Shown here piece by piece: positions 12,701 to 27,700 of a stretch of 64,000 nucleotides of DNA. The translations under genes were made by a program, and so were the position numbers. The stretch's first letter is position 1, and each line of letters opens with the position of its first letter. This DNA is from Bolinopsis microptera (taxonomy: Eukaryota; Ctenophora; Tentaculata; Lobata; Bolinopsidae): the NCBI RefSeq assembly GCF_026151205.1, contig NC_087084.1:3504845-3568844 (forward strand), written 5' to 3'. The notes under the pieces were generated by a model that was given only the letters and a program-made list of their open reading frames with translations, did not search any database and was not told where the DNA came from.

Positions 12701-15700
12701 CACACTCACTACCACTCTGTTGACATGGTAACACACCCACTACCATTCTGTAGTCATGGTAGCACACTCACTACCACTCTGTTGTCATGGTAGCACACTC
12801 ACTACCACTCTGTTGACATGGTAGCACACTCACTACCACTCTGTTGTCATGGTAGCACACTCACAGTCTCACTGCCACTCTGTTGACATGGTAGCACACT
12901 CACTACCACTCTGTTGTCATGGTAGCACACTCACAGTCTCACTGCCACTCTGTTGACATGGTAGCACACTCACTACCACTCTGTTGACATGGTAGCACAC
13001 TCACTACCACTCTGTTGTCATGGTAGCAGACTCTGTTGTCATGGTAGCACACTCACTACCACTCTGTTGACATGGTAGCACACTCACTACCATTCTGTTG
13101 ACATGGTAGCACACTCACAGTCTCACTACCACTCTGTTGTCATGGTAGCACACTCACAGTCTCACTGCCACTCTGTTGACATGGTAGCACACTCACTACC
13201 ACTCTGTTGACATGGTAGCACACTCACTACCACTCTGTTGACATGGTAGCACACTCACTACCACTCTGTTGACATGGTAGCACACTCACTACCACTCTGT
13301 TGACATGGTAGCACACTCACTGCCACTCTGTTGTCATGGTAGCACACCCACTACCATTCTGTTGACATGGTAGCACACTCACTACCACTCTGTAGTCATG
13401 GTAGCACACTCACTGCCACTCTGTTGTCATGATAGCACACTCACTACCATTCTGTTGTCATGGTAGCACACTCACTACCATTCTGTTGACATGGTAGCAC
13501 ACTCACTGCCACTCTGTTGTCATGGTAGCACACTCACTACCACTCTGTTGTTATGGTAGCACACTCACTACCACCCTGTTGTCATGGTAGTACACTCACT
13601 GCCACTCTGTTGTCATGGTAGCACACTCACTGCCACTCTGTTGTCATGGTAGCACACTCACTACCACTCTGTTGTCATGGTAGCACACTCACTGCCACTC
13701 TGTTGTCATGGTAGCACACTCACTACCACTCTGTTGTCATGGTAGCACACTCACTACCACTCTGTTGACATGGTAGCACACTCACAGTCTCACTACCACT
13801 CTGTTGTCATGGTAGCACACTCACTGCCACTCTGTTGTCATGGTAGCACACTCACTATCACTCTGTTGTCATGGTAGCACACTCACTGCCACTCTATTGA
13901 CATGGTAGCACACTCACTACCACTCTGTTGTCATGGTAGCACACTCACTACCACTCTGTTGACATGGTAACACACCCACTACCATTCTGTAGTCATGGTA
14001 GCACACTCACTACCACTCTGTTGTCATGGTAGCACACTCACTACCATTCTGTAGTCATGGTAGCACACTCACTACCACCCTGTTGTCATGGTAGCACACT
14101 CACTGCCACTCTGTTGTCATGGTAGCACACTCACTGCCACTCTGTTGTCATGGTAGCACACTCACTACCACTCTGTTGTCATGGTAGCACACTCACTGCC
14201 ACTCTGTTGTCATGGTAGCACACTCACTACCACTCTGTTGTCATGGTAGCACACTCACTACCACTCTGTTGACATGGTAGCACACTCACAGTCTCACTAC
14301 CACTCTGCTGTCATGGTAGCACACTCACTGCCACTCTGTTGTCATGGTAGCACACTCACTATCACTCTGTTGTCATGGTAGCACACTCACTGCCATGCCA
14401 CTCTGTTGACATGGTAGCACACTCACTACCACTCTGTTGTCATGGTAGCACACTCACTACCACTCTGTTGACATGGTAACACACCCACTACCATTCTGTA
14501 GTCATGGTAGCACACTCACTACCACTCTGTTGTCATGGTAGCACACTCACTACCACTCTGTTGACATGGTAGCACACTCACTACCACTCTGTTGTCATGG
14601 TAGCACACTCACAGTCTCACTGCCACTCTGTTGACATGGTAGCACACTCACTACCACTCTGTTGTCATGGTAGCACACTCACAGTCTCACTGCCACTCTG
14701 TTGACATGGTAGCACACTCACTACCACTCTGTTGACATGGTAGCACACTCACTACCACTCTGTTGTCATGGTAGCAGACTCTGTTGTCATGGTAGCACAC
14801 TCACTACCACTCTGTTGACATGGTAGCACACTCACTACCATTCTGTTGACATGGTAGCACACTCACAGTCTCACTACCACTCTGTTGTCATGGTAGCACA
14901 CTCACAGTCTCACTGCCACTCTGTTGACATGGTAGCACACTCACTACCACTCTGTTGACATGGTAGCACACTCACTACCACTCTGTTGACATGGTAGCAC
15001 ACTCACTACCACTCTGTTGACATGGTAGCACACTCACTACCACTCTGTTGACATGGTAGCACACTCACTGCCACTCTGTTGTCATGGTAGCACACTCACT
15101 ACCACTCTGTTGAGATGGTAGCACACTCACTACCACTCTGTTGTCATGGTAGCACACTCACTACCACTCTGTTGTCATGGTAGCACACTCACTGCCACTC
15201 TGTTGTCATGGTAGCACACTCACTACCACTCTGTTGTCATGGTAGCACACACACTACCACTCTGTTGTCATGGTAGCAGACTCTGTTGTCATGGTAGTAC
15301 ACTCACTACCACTCTGTTGACATGGTAGCACACTCACTGCCACTCTGTTGTCATGGTAGCACACTCACTACCACTCTGTTGACATGGTAGCACACTCACT
15401 GCTACTCTGTTGTCATGGTAGCACACTCACTGCCACTCTGTTGTCATGGTAGTACACTCACTGCCACTCTGTTGCCATGATATGCGATAGCATGTACTCA
15501 CTACCAGTCTGTTGTTATGGTAGCACACTCACTGCCACTCTGTTGTCATGGTAGCACACTCACTGCCACTCTGTTGTCATGGTAGCACACTCACTACCAC
15601 TCTGTTGTCATGGTAGCACACTCACTGCCACTCTGTTGTCATGGTAGCACACTCACTGCCACTCTGTTGTCATGGTAGCACACTCACTACCACTCTGTTG

Positions 15701-18700
15701 TCATGGTAGCACACTCACTGCTACTCTGTTGTCATGGTAGCACACTCACTGCCACTCTGTTGTCATGGTAGCACACTCACTACCACTCTGTTGTCATGGT
15801 AGCACACTCACTACCACTCTGTTGTCATGGTAGCACACTCACTGCCACTCTGTTGTCATGGTAGCACACTCACTGCCACTCTGTTGTCATGGTAGCACAC
15901 TCACTACCACTCTGTTGTCATGGTAGCACACTCACTGCTACTCTGTTGTCATGGTAGCACACTCACTACCATTCTGTTGTCATGGTAGCACACTCACTGC
16001 CACTCTGTTGTCATGGTAGCACACTCACTGCTACTCTGTTGTCATGGTAGCACACTCACTACCATTCTGTTGTCATGGTAGCACACTCACTGCCACTCTG
16101 TTGTCATGGTAGCACACTCACTGCCACTCTGTTGTCATGGTAGCACACTCACTACCACTCTGTTGTCGTGGTAGCACACTCACTGCCACTCTGTTTTCAT
16201 GGTAGCACACTCACTGCCACTCTGTTGTCATGGTAGCACACTCACTGCCACTCTGTTGTCATGGTAGCACACTCACTACCACTCTGTTGTCGTGGTAGCA
16301 CACTCACTGCCACTCTGTTTTCATGGTAGCACACTCACTGCCACTCTGTTGTCATGGTAGCACACTCACTGCCACTCTGTTGTCATGGTAGCACACTCAC
16401 TGCCACTCTGTTGTCATGGTAGCACACTCACTACCACTCTGTTGTCGTGGTAGCACACTCACTGCCACTCTGTTTTCATGGTAGCACACTCACTGCCACT
16501 CTGTTGTCATGGTAGCACACTCACTGCCACTCTGTTGTCATGGTAGCACACTCACTACCACTCTGTTGTCATGGTAGCACACTCACTGCTACTCTGTTGT
16601 CATGGTAGCACACTCACTACCAATCTGTTGTCATGGTAGCACACTCACTGCCACTCTGTTGTCATGGTAGCACACTCACTACCACTCTGTAGTCATGGTA
16701 GCACACTCACTGCCACTCTGTAGTCTGTTGACATGGTAGCACACACTGTTTTCATGGTAGCACACACACTACATCACTACTCAACTCTGTTGACATGGTA
16801 GCACACACTGTTGTCATGGCAGAACACACTGTTGACATGGTAGCACACACTGTTGTCATGGAAGCACACACACTGTTGTCATGGTAGCACACACACTACC
16901 TGGTAGTTGTAAGAAAGCAGTGTGCTCCACCTCCCGCCTCCCCACCACAGTGACACGGTCAGCAATTACGCCATTTATGTTCAGACATATAGCCAGGTAT
17001 GTTGCCGAGTTAAGACCGCCATTCTTTGTGCATATTTCGTCGAGGTAGCTGGAGCTTGAGGTTTTATTTGTTAATAATTTTATTTCAGCCAACGAGCTAT
17101 ATGTACTAATATAGCGACCTAGCGTGGGCCGTTTTATAGTTCAACCTCGTTTTTATTACAATTTTATCTTAAAAACTTCAATTCGTTGCCATTTAAGGTA
17201 ATTTTTCTCGAAACGAGGTCGATCACCCGTTGGCCGTTTAGCAAAACCATTTATTGGTAGTTTACTGGTTTCCATTCGGTTGATAGCTGGCTTACTTACT
17301 AATAATATTTACTAAAATCCAATTTGCTTAAACAGCAGAGAGCAAACCGTTGGCACAGCTATCAGAATTATATATATTCTGTATATAATATGATTTAATA
17401 TTGAAAACATGAAGTAAGTATAAGTGAGTATATAATATAATATATTTTTTAACCGTTACGGAGTCGCGCCTGCGCCTCTATATTAATTGAGAGATTATGG
17501 TAGATCTGAGAGCTTAGGTGCTCGCTCATTCTCTCTCTCTTCGATTTAAAGGATGTTCACGAATCATTGGAACGGAAATATAGCTGGTTCCTTGTTCATT
17601 AATTAATTTACAGATGTTTGAAACCGTTCCGATGTATACGTTAATTTGTTAGGTTTTGTAGCCGTTATTTTATTATTGTCTTAATTTGGACGTAAAGTTA
17701 TGAACCATTAATTAATAATTAAGTTATACTAAGGAATTGCTACCTTTGTTTGCGTAATTAAAGCTTTGTTTTCTGTTGTTGTTATTCGTTGAATGTATCA
17801 TGAAATGTTTATCATTATTATAGCCTCACGAGGATGGCCATTAATAGTACCTATATTTTATTTCAAATATTGAACAAAAACATCTACTTCGCTATGTTGT
17901 CTGTGCTATTGATATTGTGAAATAGATAGCATGGTTAAATATTTCACATGCCTTCGGCACACAAAATGGTGAACTATGCTAATAACATTCCGATCGAGTC
18001 TTGTTACTTAACCATACGTTTTTGTAATTATCTCATAGTTATTTTTATAATTATTTTATAGTTATTTTTATGATTGTTTTTCTCTATCACTGTTGTCATA
18101 GATTAACTTATAACACATTGATTACTAATCGGCTAATTATATTAATTAATTGATAACTAATTGGCTAATTAGTGACCCTAAAACTCTACAATGCTACCGT
18201 GTTCTGTACCATGACCACCGTGTTCCGCACCACCGGACTACTAGACTCTCATCATGATGTTTGATTTGGTTAGTTAATGTGCAACACGCAGTTACTTATT
18301 ACAACTAGATAAAAGATCTAAACAGGGGATAATTTTTTTAACGTCTAATCTTTTCCTAAAACAAATTACTAAAAATCAAAACAAATATGGTTTACCTCCC
18401 CAGTTCCCACATGTATGCAGATCTATTTTATTTGCCAATCAGTGGATTTAATGTCAGCATCACTGTGTACAGATATATATTGTAAATACCTAGATACTGT
18501 GTACAAAAATTATAGGACCTGTTTAGATATCGCAAATCTAATTATTTCTCTCCAGGATCTAGTAGGACTCATCTTTCACGCCCTACCCCTTTTTATTCAT
18601 CAGTATTATATTCTGAACATACATATTTTACATGAACACATAATACCACTTGTATTTCTTGTGAAAGTACACAATATAATTCCATTATCATTATCCGTGT

Positions 18701-21700
18701 GTATAGATATGGAGTCTGAAGGTAACCATTTGTTTAGTTTCTAAATTGACTCAGTGACGACAGTGTTGTTACGAAGGTAAATAACAATTATCACTTATAA
18801 ATTACAACATTATGATCGCTGAGTCTATTCAGAAAAATAAGAAATTGTCTTGAAAGGGATTGAATGTCAGAATTAGGTCACGTGACATAGTCGAGAACAG
18901 TTGATTGGGTCATCTGACCGAGATCTTGATGAGAGATTTGCAACATGATGATGCATATAGGGTGTACAGTCTATAATCAGATCCCGGTCGAAATAATTAG
19001 ATTTGGGATATCTCAACAGGCCCCACAATATTTGTAAATACCGCTACACTTCGTCACGAAATACCGATCTCAGATATGATCTCGTAACATTCCTGTATCT
19101 TGTTGTTAAGAATGCTATACACGTAAACAGGGTCAAATAATCTGTTCTCTATTTTTAAAATAGTCACATTTTTTTGTGAAACACCCTATAATATTGTGTA
19201 GTGATGGGGTGTTGGTAGGAATTACACTAGTGTTCTAATATTCTTAATGTTTTAGTCTGGGGTGTATCGAGCTGGTGGGGGCTTTTTCAAAATACTGTTT
19301 TTAGAATAACGCAGCTGTATAAATATAGCAACTGTCTGAGAAGACTGTGTTAAAAATGCTGTTACTTAGAAATACAGTTACTTAGAAATGATGTTGTTTA
19401 AGAATAAAGCTAGAAATACTCATTACTCAGTAATGGCGTGTATTTTATTCCCTGTGGGTGTGGTACGGTAAAAATACAGTTCTATTTAAGTCATTAGAGA
19501 ACAACACAGACGTCTGTTTTTTAGTGAATAAGCCCAGGAATTTCCCGTATTTCCTGTAAAAACAGAGAAATTACCGATAATTACTCCCATTATACCCATT
19601 TCTTTACTAAGCTCGAGGTGAAATTTGAGAACTATTTTAACACTGTTTTCTTTTAGGAATTCGAGGAGGATACGTATCTCAATAACCTGGTATCAACGAA
19701 TTTTAGGAACGAGGAAACTACCGAAGAGACAGGTTAATAGTAGATTTAAGTGATCTTGGATCACGATTAATTAGTTAATTGATGGTTGTATAGTTAAAAG
19801 TCAGCTGTGATTTAAAATCTTCTTCAATTCTGAGAAGGGATACGAGATTTTTTTAAAGAGTCCAGCAAATCTTGACGATTCATCGTGTCCTTTTGCCTAA
19901 AAACGAGCTTTAAAAAATGAATTCTTGTTCACCATATAATTGTCGTGCAAAGAGAAATAATTATGAGCTGCTCAGTTGCTGGCAATCATCCAACAAAATA
20001 TTCTAATTATGTAATTAATATTACCCTCTAGATTTAAACTAGAACCTTCTACCAGCGTGTGCGCCAATTAAAATATATATCCGTGTCTTGCAGAAAACGA
20101 GTACTATGCACTGAATAGTACGCACACCTGACTTTTAGGACTGCCCACGTGACTTTTAGGACTGCCCACGTGATTTTAGGACTGCCCACGTGACTTTTAG
20201 GACTGCCCACGTGTATTAAAAGTAGCTTTGTTTTGATGTTTAGAGTTCAAAACTTCTAATAATTCTGTAGCTTTGTTATGATGTTATAAAATACCACTAG
20301 TTAGTTTCATTGTATTTGATCACGTGATCTAGACCTTGTAGTTATTCCATAAACACGTGGCAAATTGTATATTATTTAATCTAATACACTTTGCTACCGT
20401 CTACGAGTTGCAACTTTGTCTTTGCAGTGTATAGTTGTGATGGTTTGATCGTGAATTTGGCAAGCATTCTGTTACGTTCTCTCGTTAAATGATCAAAACA
20501 GCATCTTGCTTCGGCGGCATTTTTAAAATTCTAGACTCGATTCTGGCATCTAATTAAACAATTAAGTCTTATAGAGTAAGTTGTTAAAGAGTTAAAAATT
20601 CTGTGTCTGAAGAGAAATGAAGTGAAAAATGCACACGTTTTATTGCGAATGTCGCCATGCGAAATGTAGCAAAATGTTTTGTTGCCGTATATCACTTGTT
20701 TGCCGCTTAAAATTACACATGTCTGAAGGTTTGGTTAAAGTTTACAGCATGCAGTAAAAACGAAAATTCTCGATAGTGTTCTCCATTTTCCAAGCGGTAT
20801 TTTCTAAGATGATCGCTTATGTTTTGAAAGTTTGGCACTAGTTTTCGTTAAATAACTCATTATTTTGATTGATTTTCATCACTTACTTCACGTCTCTCAG
20901 CCATTAATTTACTCAATTCTAAATGAAAAATTCGAATACGAACACATTTAATAATTTAAAAAGTGATAAACTGACTTTTCAGCATATTCAAAAGGGTAAA
21001 CATAACTCAAATTATTTTCTTAATTCAGAGGACATGAGAACGAATGAGGATGATTCTAATACCTCCCAAAGTGACGACCTTGATTCTTTCGCTGACGGAC
21101 TCGTGTCCCAAGGTTAGAATTGTTATTTATTATTGTTTGTGTGTCTGTCTTACATATTTGTGTCTGTTCGTAAGTTGGTTTGTTTTTGCGTTCGTGAGTT
21201 GGTTTGTAACTTGTTTCTTTTTGCGTTCGTAAGTTAATTTGTAAATTTGTTTTTTCTGTTGTTCGTTTTTCGTCAGACCTGTCTGTGCAGTGTACAAATA
21301 AATTGTTCTTTTAAATTTGATTTTCAACTTTGAAGGATCTTCATATTTCAAATTCCAAGTTTTGTCTTTATGTCACATTCCTTCTTCCTAGATCATATCA
21401 CATTCCCAGGTGCACCATTTCACGCCCTACAATTACAATACTCATATTATTATACTGTTACATTGTTAACAAATGCAGTTACTCTGTGAGGTCACCGGAA
21501 ATTGCACCCTCTGTACTCATTTCTGTGTTTACTTTCATCATGTCACTGCGTATTTCAAATTCCTACACTGATCCGGAATGTAATGATCAAACTTCATTTG
21601 ACAACACCACAACTGATCCGGAATGTAATGATCAAACTTCAATTGACAACACCACAACCTAACCAGCCAACAATTACCCCAAACAAACCCTAAATCTTCA

Positions 21701-24700
21701 TTTAAAAACACCACAGTAACCACTAACCACTAACCACTAACCACTAACCACTAACCACTAACCACTAACCACTAACCACTAACCACTAACCACTAACCAC
21801 TAACCACCCACTATCCCAGTTCTAAACGACTTCTTCGCGGACCAGTCCTCTGAGCAACAGAAGAGACAGGAGATACACGAGAGGAGGAAATCTAGTTCTA
21901 ACAGATCTCCTGCTTGTAGTCCTGAACTCCTCTCAAGAGGAGACAGGTAATATAGAATATAGATGGGGGAGGAAGGGGCGCCAGGGTAGTCACCTTTGAA
22001 TTTTTATCCATCCCGTTTCAGCTTCTCGGGAGAAAATGTATACAATAAAACCTCTTTTTTATACCAATGTTTTTTCTATACTGTGCATATTCGTTTCCCC
22101 CGAAATTCCCGGTATAACATGGTTTTACTGAAATAACAAGCTAGAATTTATAATGCTTTTTAAGTTAATAGATAAATTGTCTGACACGTCCAGCCATTAA
22201 CCTCCAATATTTAAAGGTACAAAGCAACACGGTGTAGGCCGGTAGTACCTGGCACTTCCAGCCACTAACCTCCAATATTTAAAGGTACAAAGCAACACGG
22301 TGTAGGCCAGTAGTACCTGGCACTTCCAGCCACTAACCTCCAATATTTAAAGGTACAAAGCAACACGGTGTAGGCCAGTAGGCCGGTAGTACCTGCCACT
22401 TCCAGCCACTAACCTCCAATATTTAAAGGTACAAAGCAACACGGTGTAGGCCGGTAGTACCTGGCACTTCCAGCCACTAACCTCCAATATTTAAAGGTAC
22501 AAAGCAACACGGTGTAGGCCAGTAGTACCTGGCACTTCCAGCCACTAACCTCCAATATTTAAAGGTACAAAGCAACACGGTGTAGGCCAGTAGGCCGGTA
22601 GTACCTGGCACTTCCAGCCACTAACCTCCAATATTTAAAGGTACAAAGCAACACGGTGTAGGCCGGTAGTACCTGGCACTTCCAGCCACTAACCTCCAAT
22701 ATTTAAAGGTACAAAGCAACACGGTGTAGGCCGGTAGTACCTGGCACTTCCAGCCACTAACCTCCAATATTTAAAGGTACAAAGCAACACGGTGTAGGCC
22801 GGTAGTACCTGGCAGGTCCAGCCACTAACCTCCAATATTTAAAGGTACAAAGCAACACGGTGTAGGCCAGTAGGCCGGTAGTACCTGCCACTTCCAGCCA
22901 CTAACCTCCAATATTTAAAGGTACAAAGCAACACGGTGTAGGCCGGTAGTACCTGGCAGGTCCAGCCACTAACCTCCAATATTTAAAGGTACAAAGCAAC
23001 ACGGTGTAGGCCGGTAGTACCTGCGGAGATCTGGAGAATAAGGAGACAACGCTCTTTTGGTCACGATCTTAGGTATCCTTATTTTCCTTGTAGTCTTGAC
23101 GTCCTGATTTTATTTTTACTGTAGAATCTGTTTCTTAGAGTTGTTCGGGACGTCCTGTTTTTCGATTTTAGGTGTTGCAGTAAAATCTCGGCACGAGTTA
23201 AGCTTTGTGTGGAGTTGACACAGTACTTCAGAACACGTAAATGTGTTTTTTATTCATCAATTTGTCTGATTACTTGATATATCGGTCCCTGGTAAAATAG
23301 TCCGGTGTATAATACCCACGTACATATAAACTGAGACAATCTGAAGATATTAGGTAATAATTGTAAAACGGTATGGAAATGACAAAAATTTAAATTCTTT
23401 CACAGTTTTAAAAATCTCAGAGTCAGATAAAAAACGAATCCAAAATAAAATCTTCATTGAAATTTACAATTCTTTACCAGTTTCTCGCCGTGTGATAAAC
23501 TGATCACGTGATAAGTCTGTCTCTCTCACTGACCACGTGTCTCCCTCAGTGACAGTGAACCTGATCTGCTTTACATGGATCTAGATACCAACTCTCTGGA
23601 GATGTTATCCAGTAACGGTGACGCATGTTGTGACGTCATATCCAATAGTGACGTAGTCAACTATGCTGATAAACTCAGTGATGAGATTATTGAGGAGGTT
23701 AGTAGGGGATTCCACATGCAAAAATTTGAAATTGGGCACTTTCAAAAACTATGTTAACGAATCTGTCACGGGAAAAATTTCAACTTCTAGAAGCTCTCAT
23801 TTGGTGGATAAACTCAATATTTTGATTAAACTTTTTTTCAGCATAGGATTTGCGATAGTTCAACTTTTACAAAAAGAATAAAATGTCTACTATGTCTATG
23901 AGCAGAGATACACGCATTTAAATCAGGGCTAATAATGGTGGATATACTTTTCAGAGGGGTTTGGTGGATATATCATTGATTGGCCTGTAACTTTACGTGT
24001 GGTTAATTTATGGTGATTATTTAAAGATAGAATTGTAGCAAATCGATATGCCTCTATGATAAAAGGCGAAAATAAAGAAAGATTTCAATTTTAAGGCTAG
24101 ATATGGTGGATAATAAAACGATGAAATAAAATTCAATACCGAAAATTTTCAACTGAAAAAATTATATTGGTCAACAAGTTCACCAGCTTTACTCAGTGAA
24201 CGGATCAGGTTGGAAATCGTTTCAAGTTTATGATAGCATAGAAGATTTAATTTTTAGGCCATTTTTGGTGGATATATTGGAGCTTCAAGATTGATTTAAT
24301 TTTAAGTCAATTTCTGAGTCAATAATGCAGGTTATCCATTGTTAGACCCCAATTATTTCGTCTAGAAGCTGAAAATGTATACAATTATTGCTCTAGGGCC
24401 GTAATGAATGGATATAGTTTCATACGAACTTAACAAAATGTCTCCTTTCAGCCTTTAGAGCCGTTTTTGGTGGATAAAAGCACACAAACGGGAAAATTTG
24501 ATTTTTTATCCACTTTTTTTGGCCCAAGATGTGTTCTATCATGAAACTACAACTGTTTCTAGATAGAAGATCCCCTTTGCTGAGTCAGTTCAAAAGAATT
24601 CTCAGTCCAAGACGACTTTTAAGGTTAAAATTGGTGGATATTAAATGTGAATAACCTACCTCAGCGATTGAAATAACGATTTCTTTACTGATAACGTATG

Positions 24701-27700
24701 TGATCCACTTTCAAAGCCCAATAATTATATCTTAAGGTCGAAAGAGCTGAAAATCATTGTTCTGAGGTCGTAAAGAAGGGCTATAGTTTCAAGTAAACGT
24801 TCCAAACATTCTCCATTTAGGGCCGTTTTTGGTGGATAAATGCCTAAGAAATTAGCTTAAAAACGGTTAAATTTGCTTTTTTATCCACTATTTCTGGCCT
24901 TAGATTTGCTCAATTATGAAATCATACACTGATATTGGTTTGTTTAGACCTTTTTCGTGTTCAGCACAAAATGTGATAAGCTCAAGCCGACTTTTAAGGC
25001 CAAAATTGATGGATATCAAAATATCCAGGTCGATATTTTAAGTATTTTTAAGTTAATTATCCACCAAATTGGCCCTAAAAGCTTAAAATACCATACTACC
25101 TTTTACATTAATGTTCAACATCATATATTTTATCTGTTTCTAATCATGATGATGTCTTATTTATTGATATTTTGGTAGCATTTACGTGTTTAAATAATTA
25201 ATATTGACTTATATCCACCAAAAATAGCCTTTAAACTTAAATCTCGAACTCTAAGTTGGTGCCATTCATTTAACATTGCCTTTTCACCATTTTAAGACCA
25301 GTAAATTGATGTTAGCTAACAAATAACAGTCTTAAAAAAGAGGTAAAAAAATATATCCACCAAATTTGACCCTTAAGAAAAATCCCGGCCCTACATATGA
25401 AATTGTGAAGTTATAACGATTATTTATAAGTCTCAATCATATTTTAGGAGTTTAGATGGAATTAAATATTTTTAAAGGCCACCTGAAGTGGATTGGTCTG
25501 TCTCACTTTTATCCACCAGATTTAGCCCTAAATCGAAACAAAAAGTGGCAGATAGTAAAGGTTAGGGTATAGCACACCATATCCTGGAGTTTCATCCCGT
25601 TCCAAAAATTATCCACCAAATTATGCCACAAAAACTGATTTTTGACAAATTTTAACATTTTTTCCGTGACAGATGTTTTTGAAAGTGCCCAATTTGAAAC
25701 TTTCACTTATTGTAAATTCACTCAAATTCACAAGTTTTCCGTATTATTGACTAGGTTCCCTTTTTATGTTATATTCCATTTTGTATCTCAATCTTGTTAT
25801 ATCGGATATTTCAGGTGTTCAAAATGTTGTCGTTCCAAGACGACACGAGCGATGAAGACTCTTCCCCTGACGACGACAGTGATGACGACGGTCCTGGTGA
25901 CAACGACCCGGTGCCTAGCGACGACAATGATTCAGACAAGGGAGAATCAGGTTAGAATTACAGAGTTATGTTTAACGGGTTAAACATTTACTTTATAACT
26001 TGCATAAATATTGCCCAAAAAAGGGGAAGGAATAAATTTAGAGAGAGAGTACCACTTCCCGTGGATTTGAGCCAGTTTATAATCATTCTTCCGCCGGTTT
26101 ATCTATTTAAAGCTTAAACGTCATAATTATGTCTTTCTTGGGTATGTTATTTATGTCAGAGCGTGTTATAAATTCTAGAATTTATTTATTTATTAAAACT
26201 TTACTTAAAAGATAATTGTCTACAATACAAGTTCAATGTTCATTAATAATTAATGTTTATTAATTATCTTCGTCTTCCAGTCCCAGATTATGAAGATGTC
26301 TACGAATTTGCTGATGAGTATGTTACCAACATCATTTCATCTGTTATCACGGAGGTTTCCATGACAACTGACAGTGGAGTCGAGGAACTCTGCGAGGATG
26401 ATATTGTGAGTTCATTAATGTTCAATTACTTAATTTTACTAATAACTGAGTTGAAATATATTGGGTGTTGCACTTAAATTTTATTTTCATGAAGAATTGT
26501 TTTAGTTTTCTGATTAAAAACAGGAAATATACAAACAGAAAGCCCAACTCATCGCTCAACAAAATTAGCGATAAGGCTCTTGAAAATTAGCGCTAGATTA
26601 TGCTAGCAATACCGAATGAATACTTCTACTCCAGCCTTATCATTTACTTACTTTATACTTATTATTAATCTACAAAACATAATACTCAAATAATTATCAA
26701 AACATGACGTGTATTAAACACGATAGCAGTGTATGAAACATGAAACATGAAGCACTGTATTGAATGTCACTTGCAATGTCAGATGTCGTTTTCTTTTCTT
26801 TGAATTTATTTTTTGAAATTCTTCTCTTTTTAAATCTGTGTTCGTAGTGATGAAAGGTTAAAAGTAAAGGGAATTATGTTTCTTTAATTACCTTAATTCA
26901 CTTCTGATGTTAGGCGTAATGCGTGTTCTATGTTCTGTGATGTTTTTCGTGCTTGTTCTGGTCACATACAGTAGTTTTTAATCTTGTATAGACTATAGTC
27001 GTACAATAACAATTATTTCAATCTGATTTATTTAAAGAATAGGAACTTTGAACAAAAATTACACGTGTCCTTTGCGTACTCTGTTTTGGAATGGCATGTG
27101 TACGTGACTGCTGGACTGCTGGAACCATGACAAATATGATGACGTAATATACTTAATGTTTAAAAAAACCATATCTAAGAATACTGTATCGATGCATATT
27201 AAGTTATCCTAGTTGTAGCAACAGATGAGTACAGGTTGTAGTAGATTTTGTTCATAATATTATCTTGCTTTCGTTTTGGAGGTTACCTAGAACTTTGTCT
27301 CAGCTAAAGAGTGTGGTGAAATGTATTTGTAGAAATAAAGTACTAAAGTTCCATCTAATTTTCAACTTTAACTCTGGTATATTGATAAGAGTCATCTACC
27401 TGCCGCTGTCACAATCTCTTTCATCTTCTAAAGCAGAATTATCTAGATTCTAGAACGATGGAATTTCAGAATCTGGACGTAATGGCGCGGTACATTGTCG
27501 AGGACGCGATTAACGAGGCACTGAACATAGTACGCCGCGATTACAAGCCAATCTCTCCCGCGTACGGACAGTTAATAGTCCGGGAGAATACTTGTTGTTG
27601 TGTGACGTCACGTGGGGTTCTGATGACGTCACGTGATGTTTTGATGACGTCACCCGACAGTATTGTGATCTCGCCTGAGACCGTTTTCATTAGGAAGGAA

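Noticed and set aside
11258-16900. CRISPR-like regular direct repeats
   Set aside because: The units are head-to-tail with no unique spacers and lie in a spliced animal gene. This is a minisatellite.
18415-18744. 109-codon frame in the large intron
   Set aside because: AT-driven hydrophobic composition, no domain, and not needed by exon phase.
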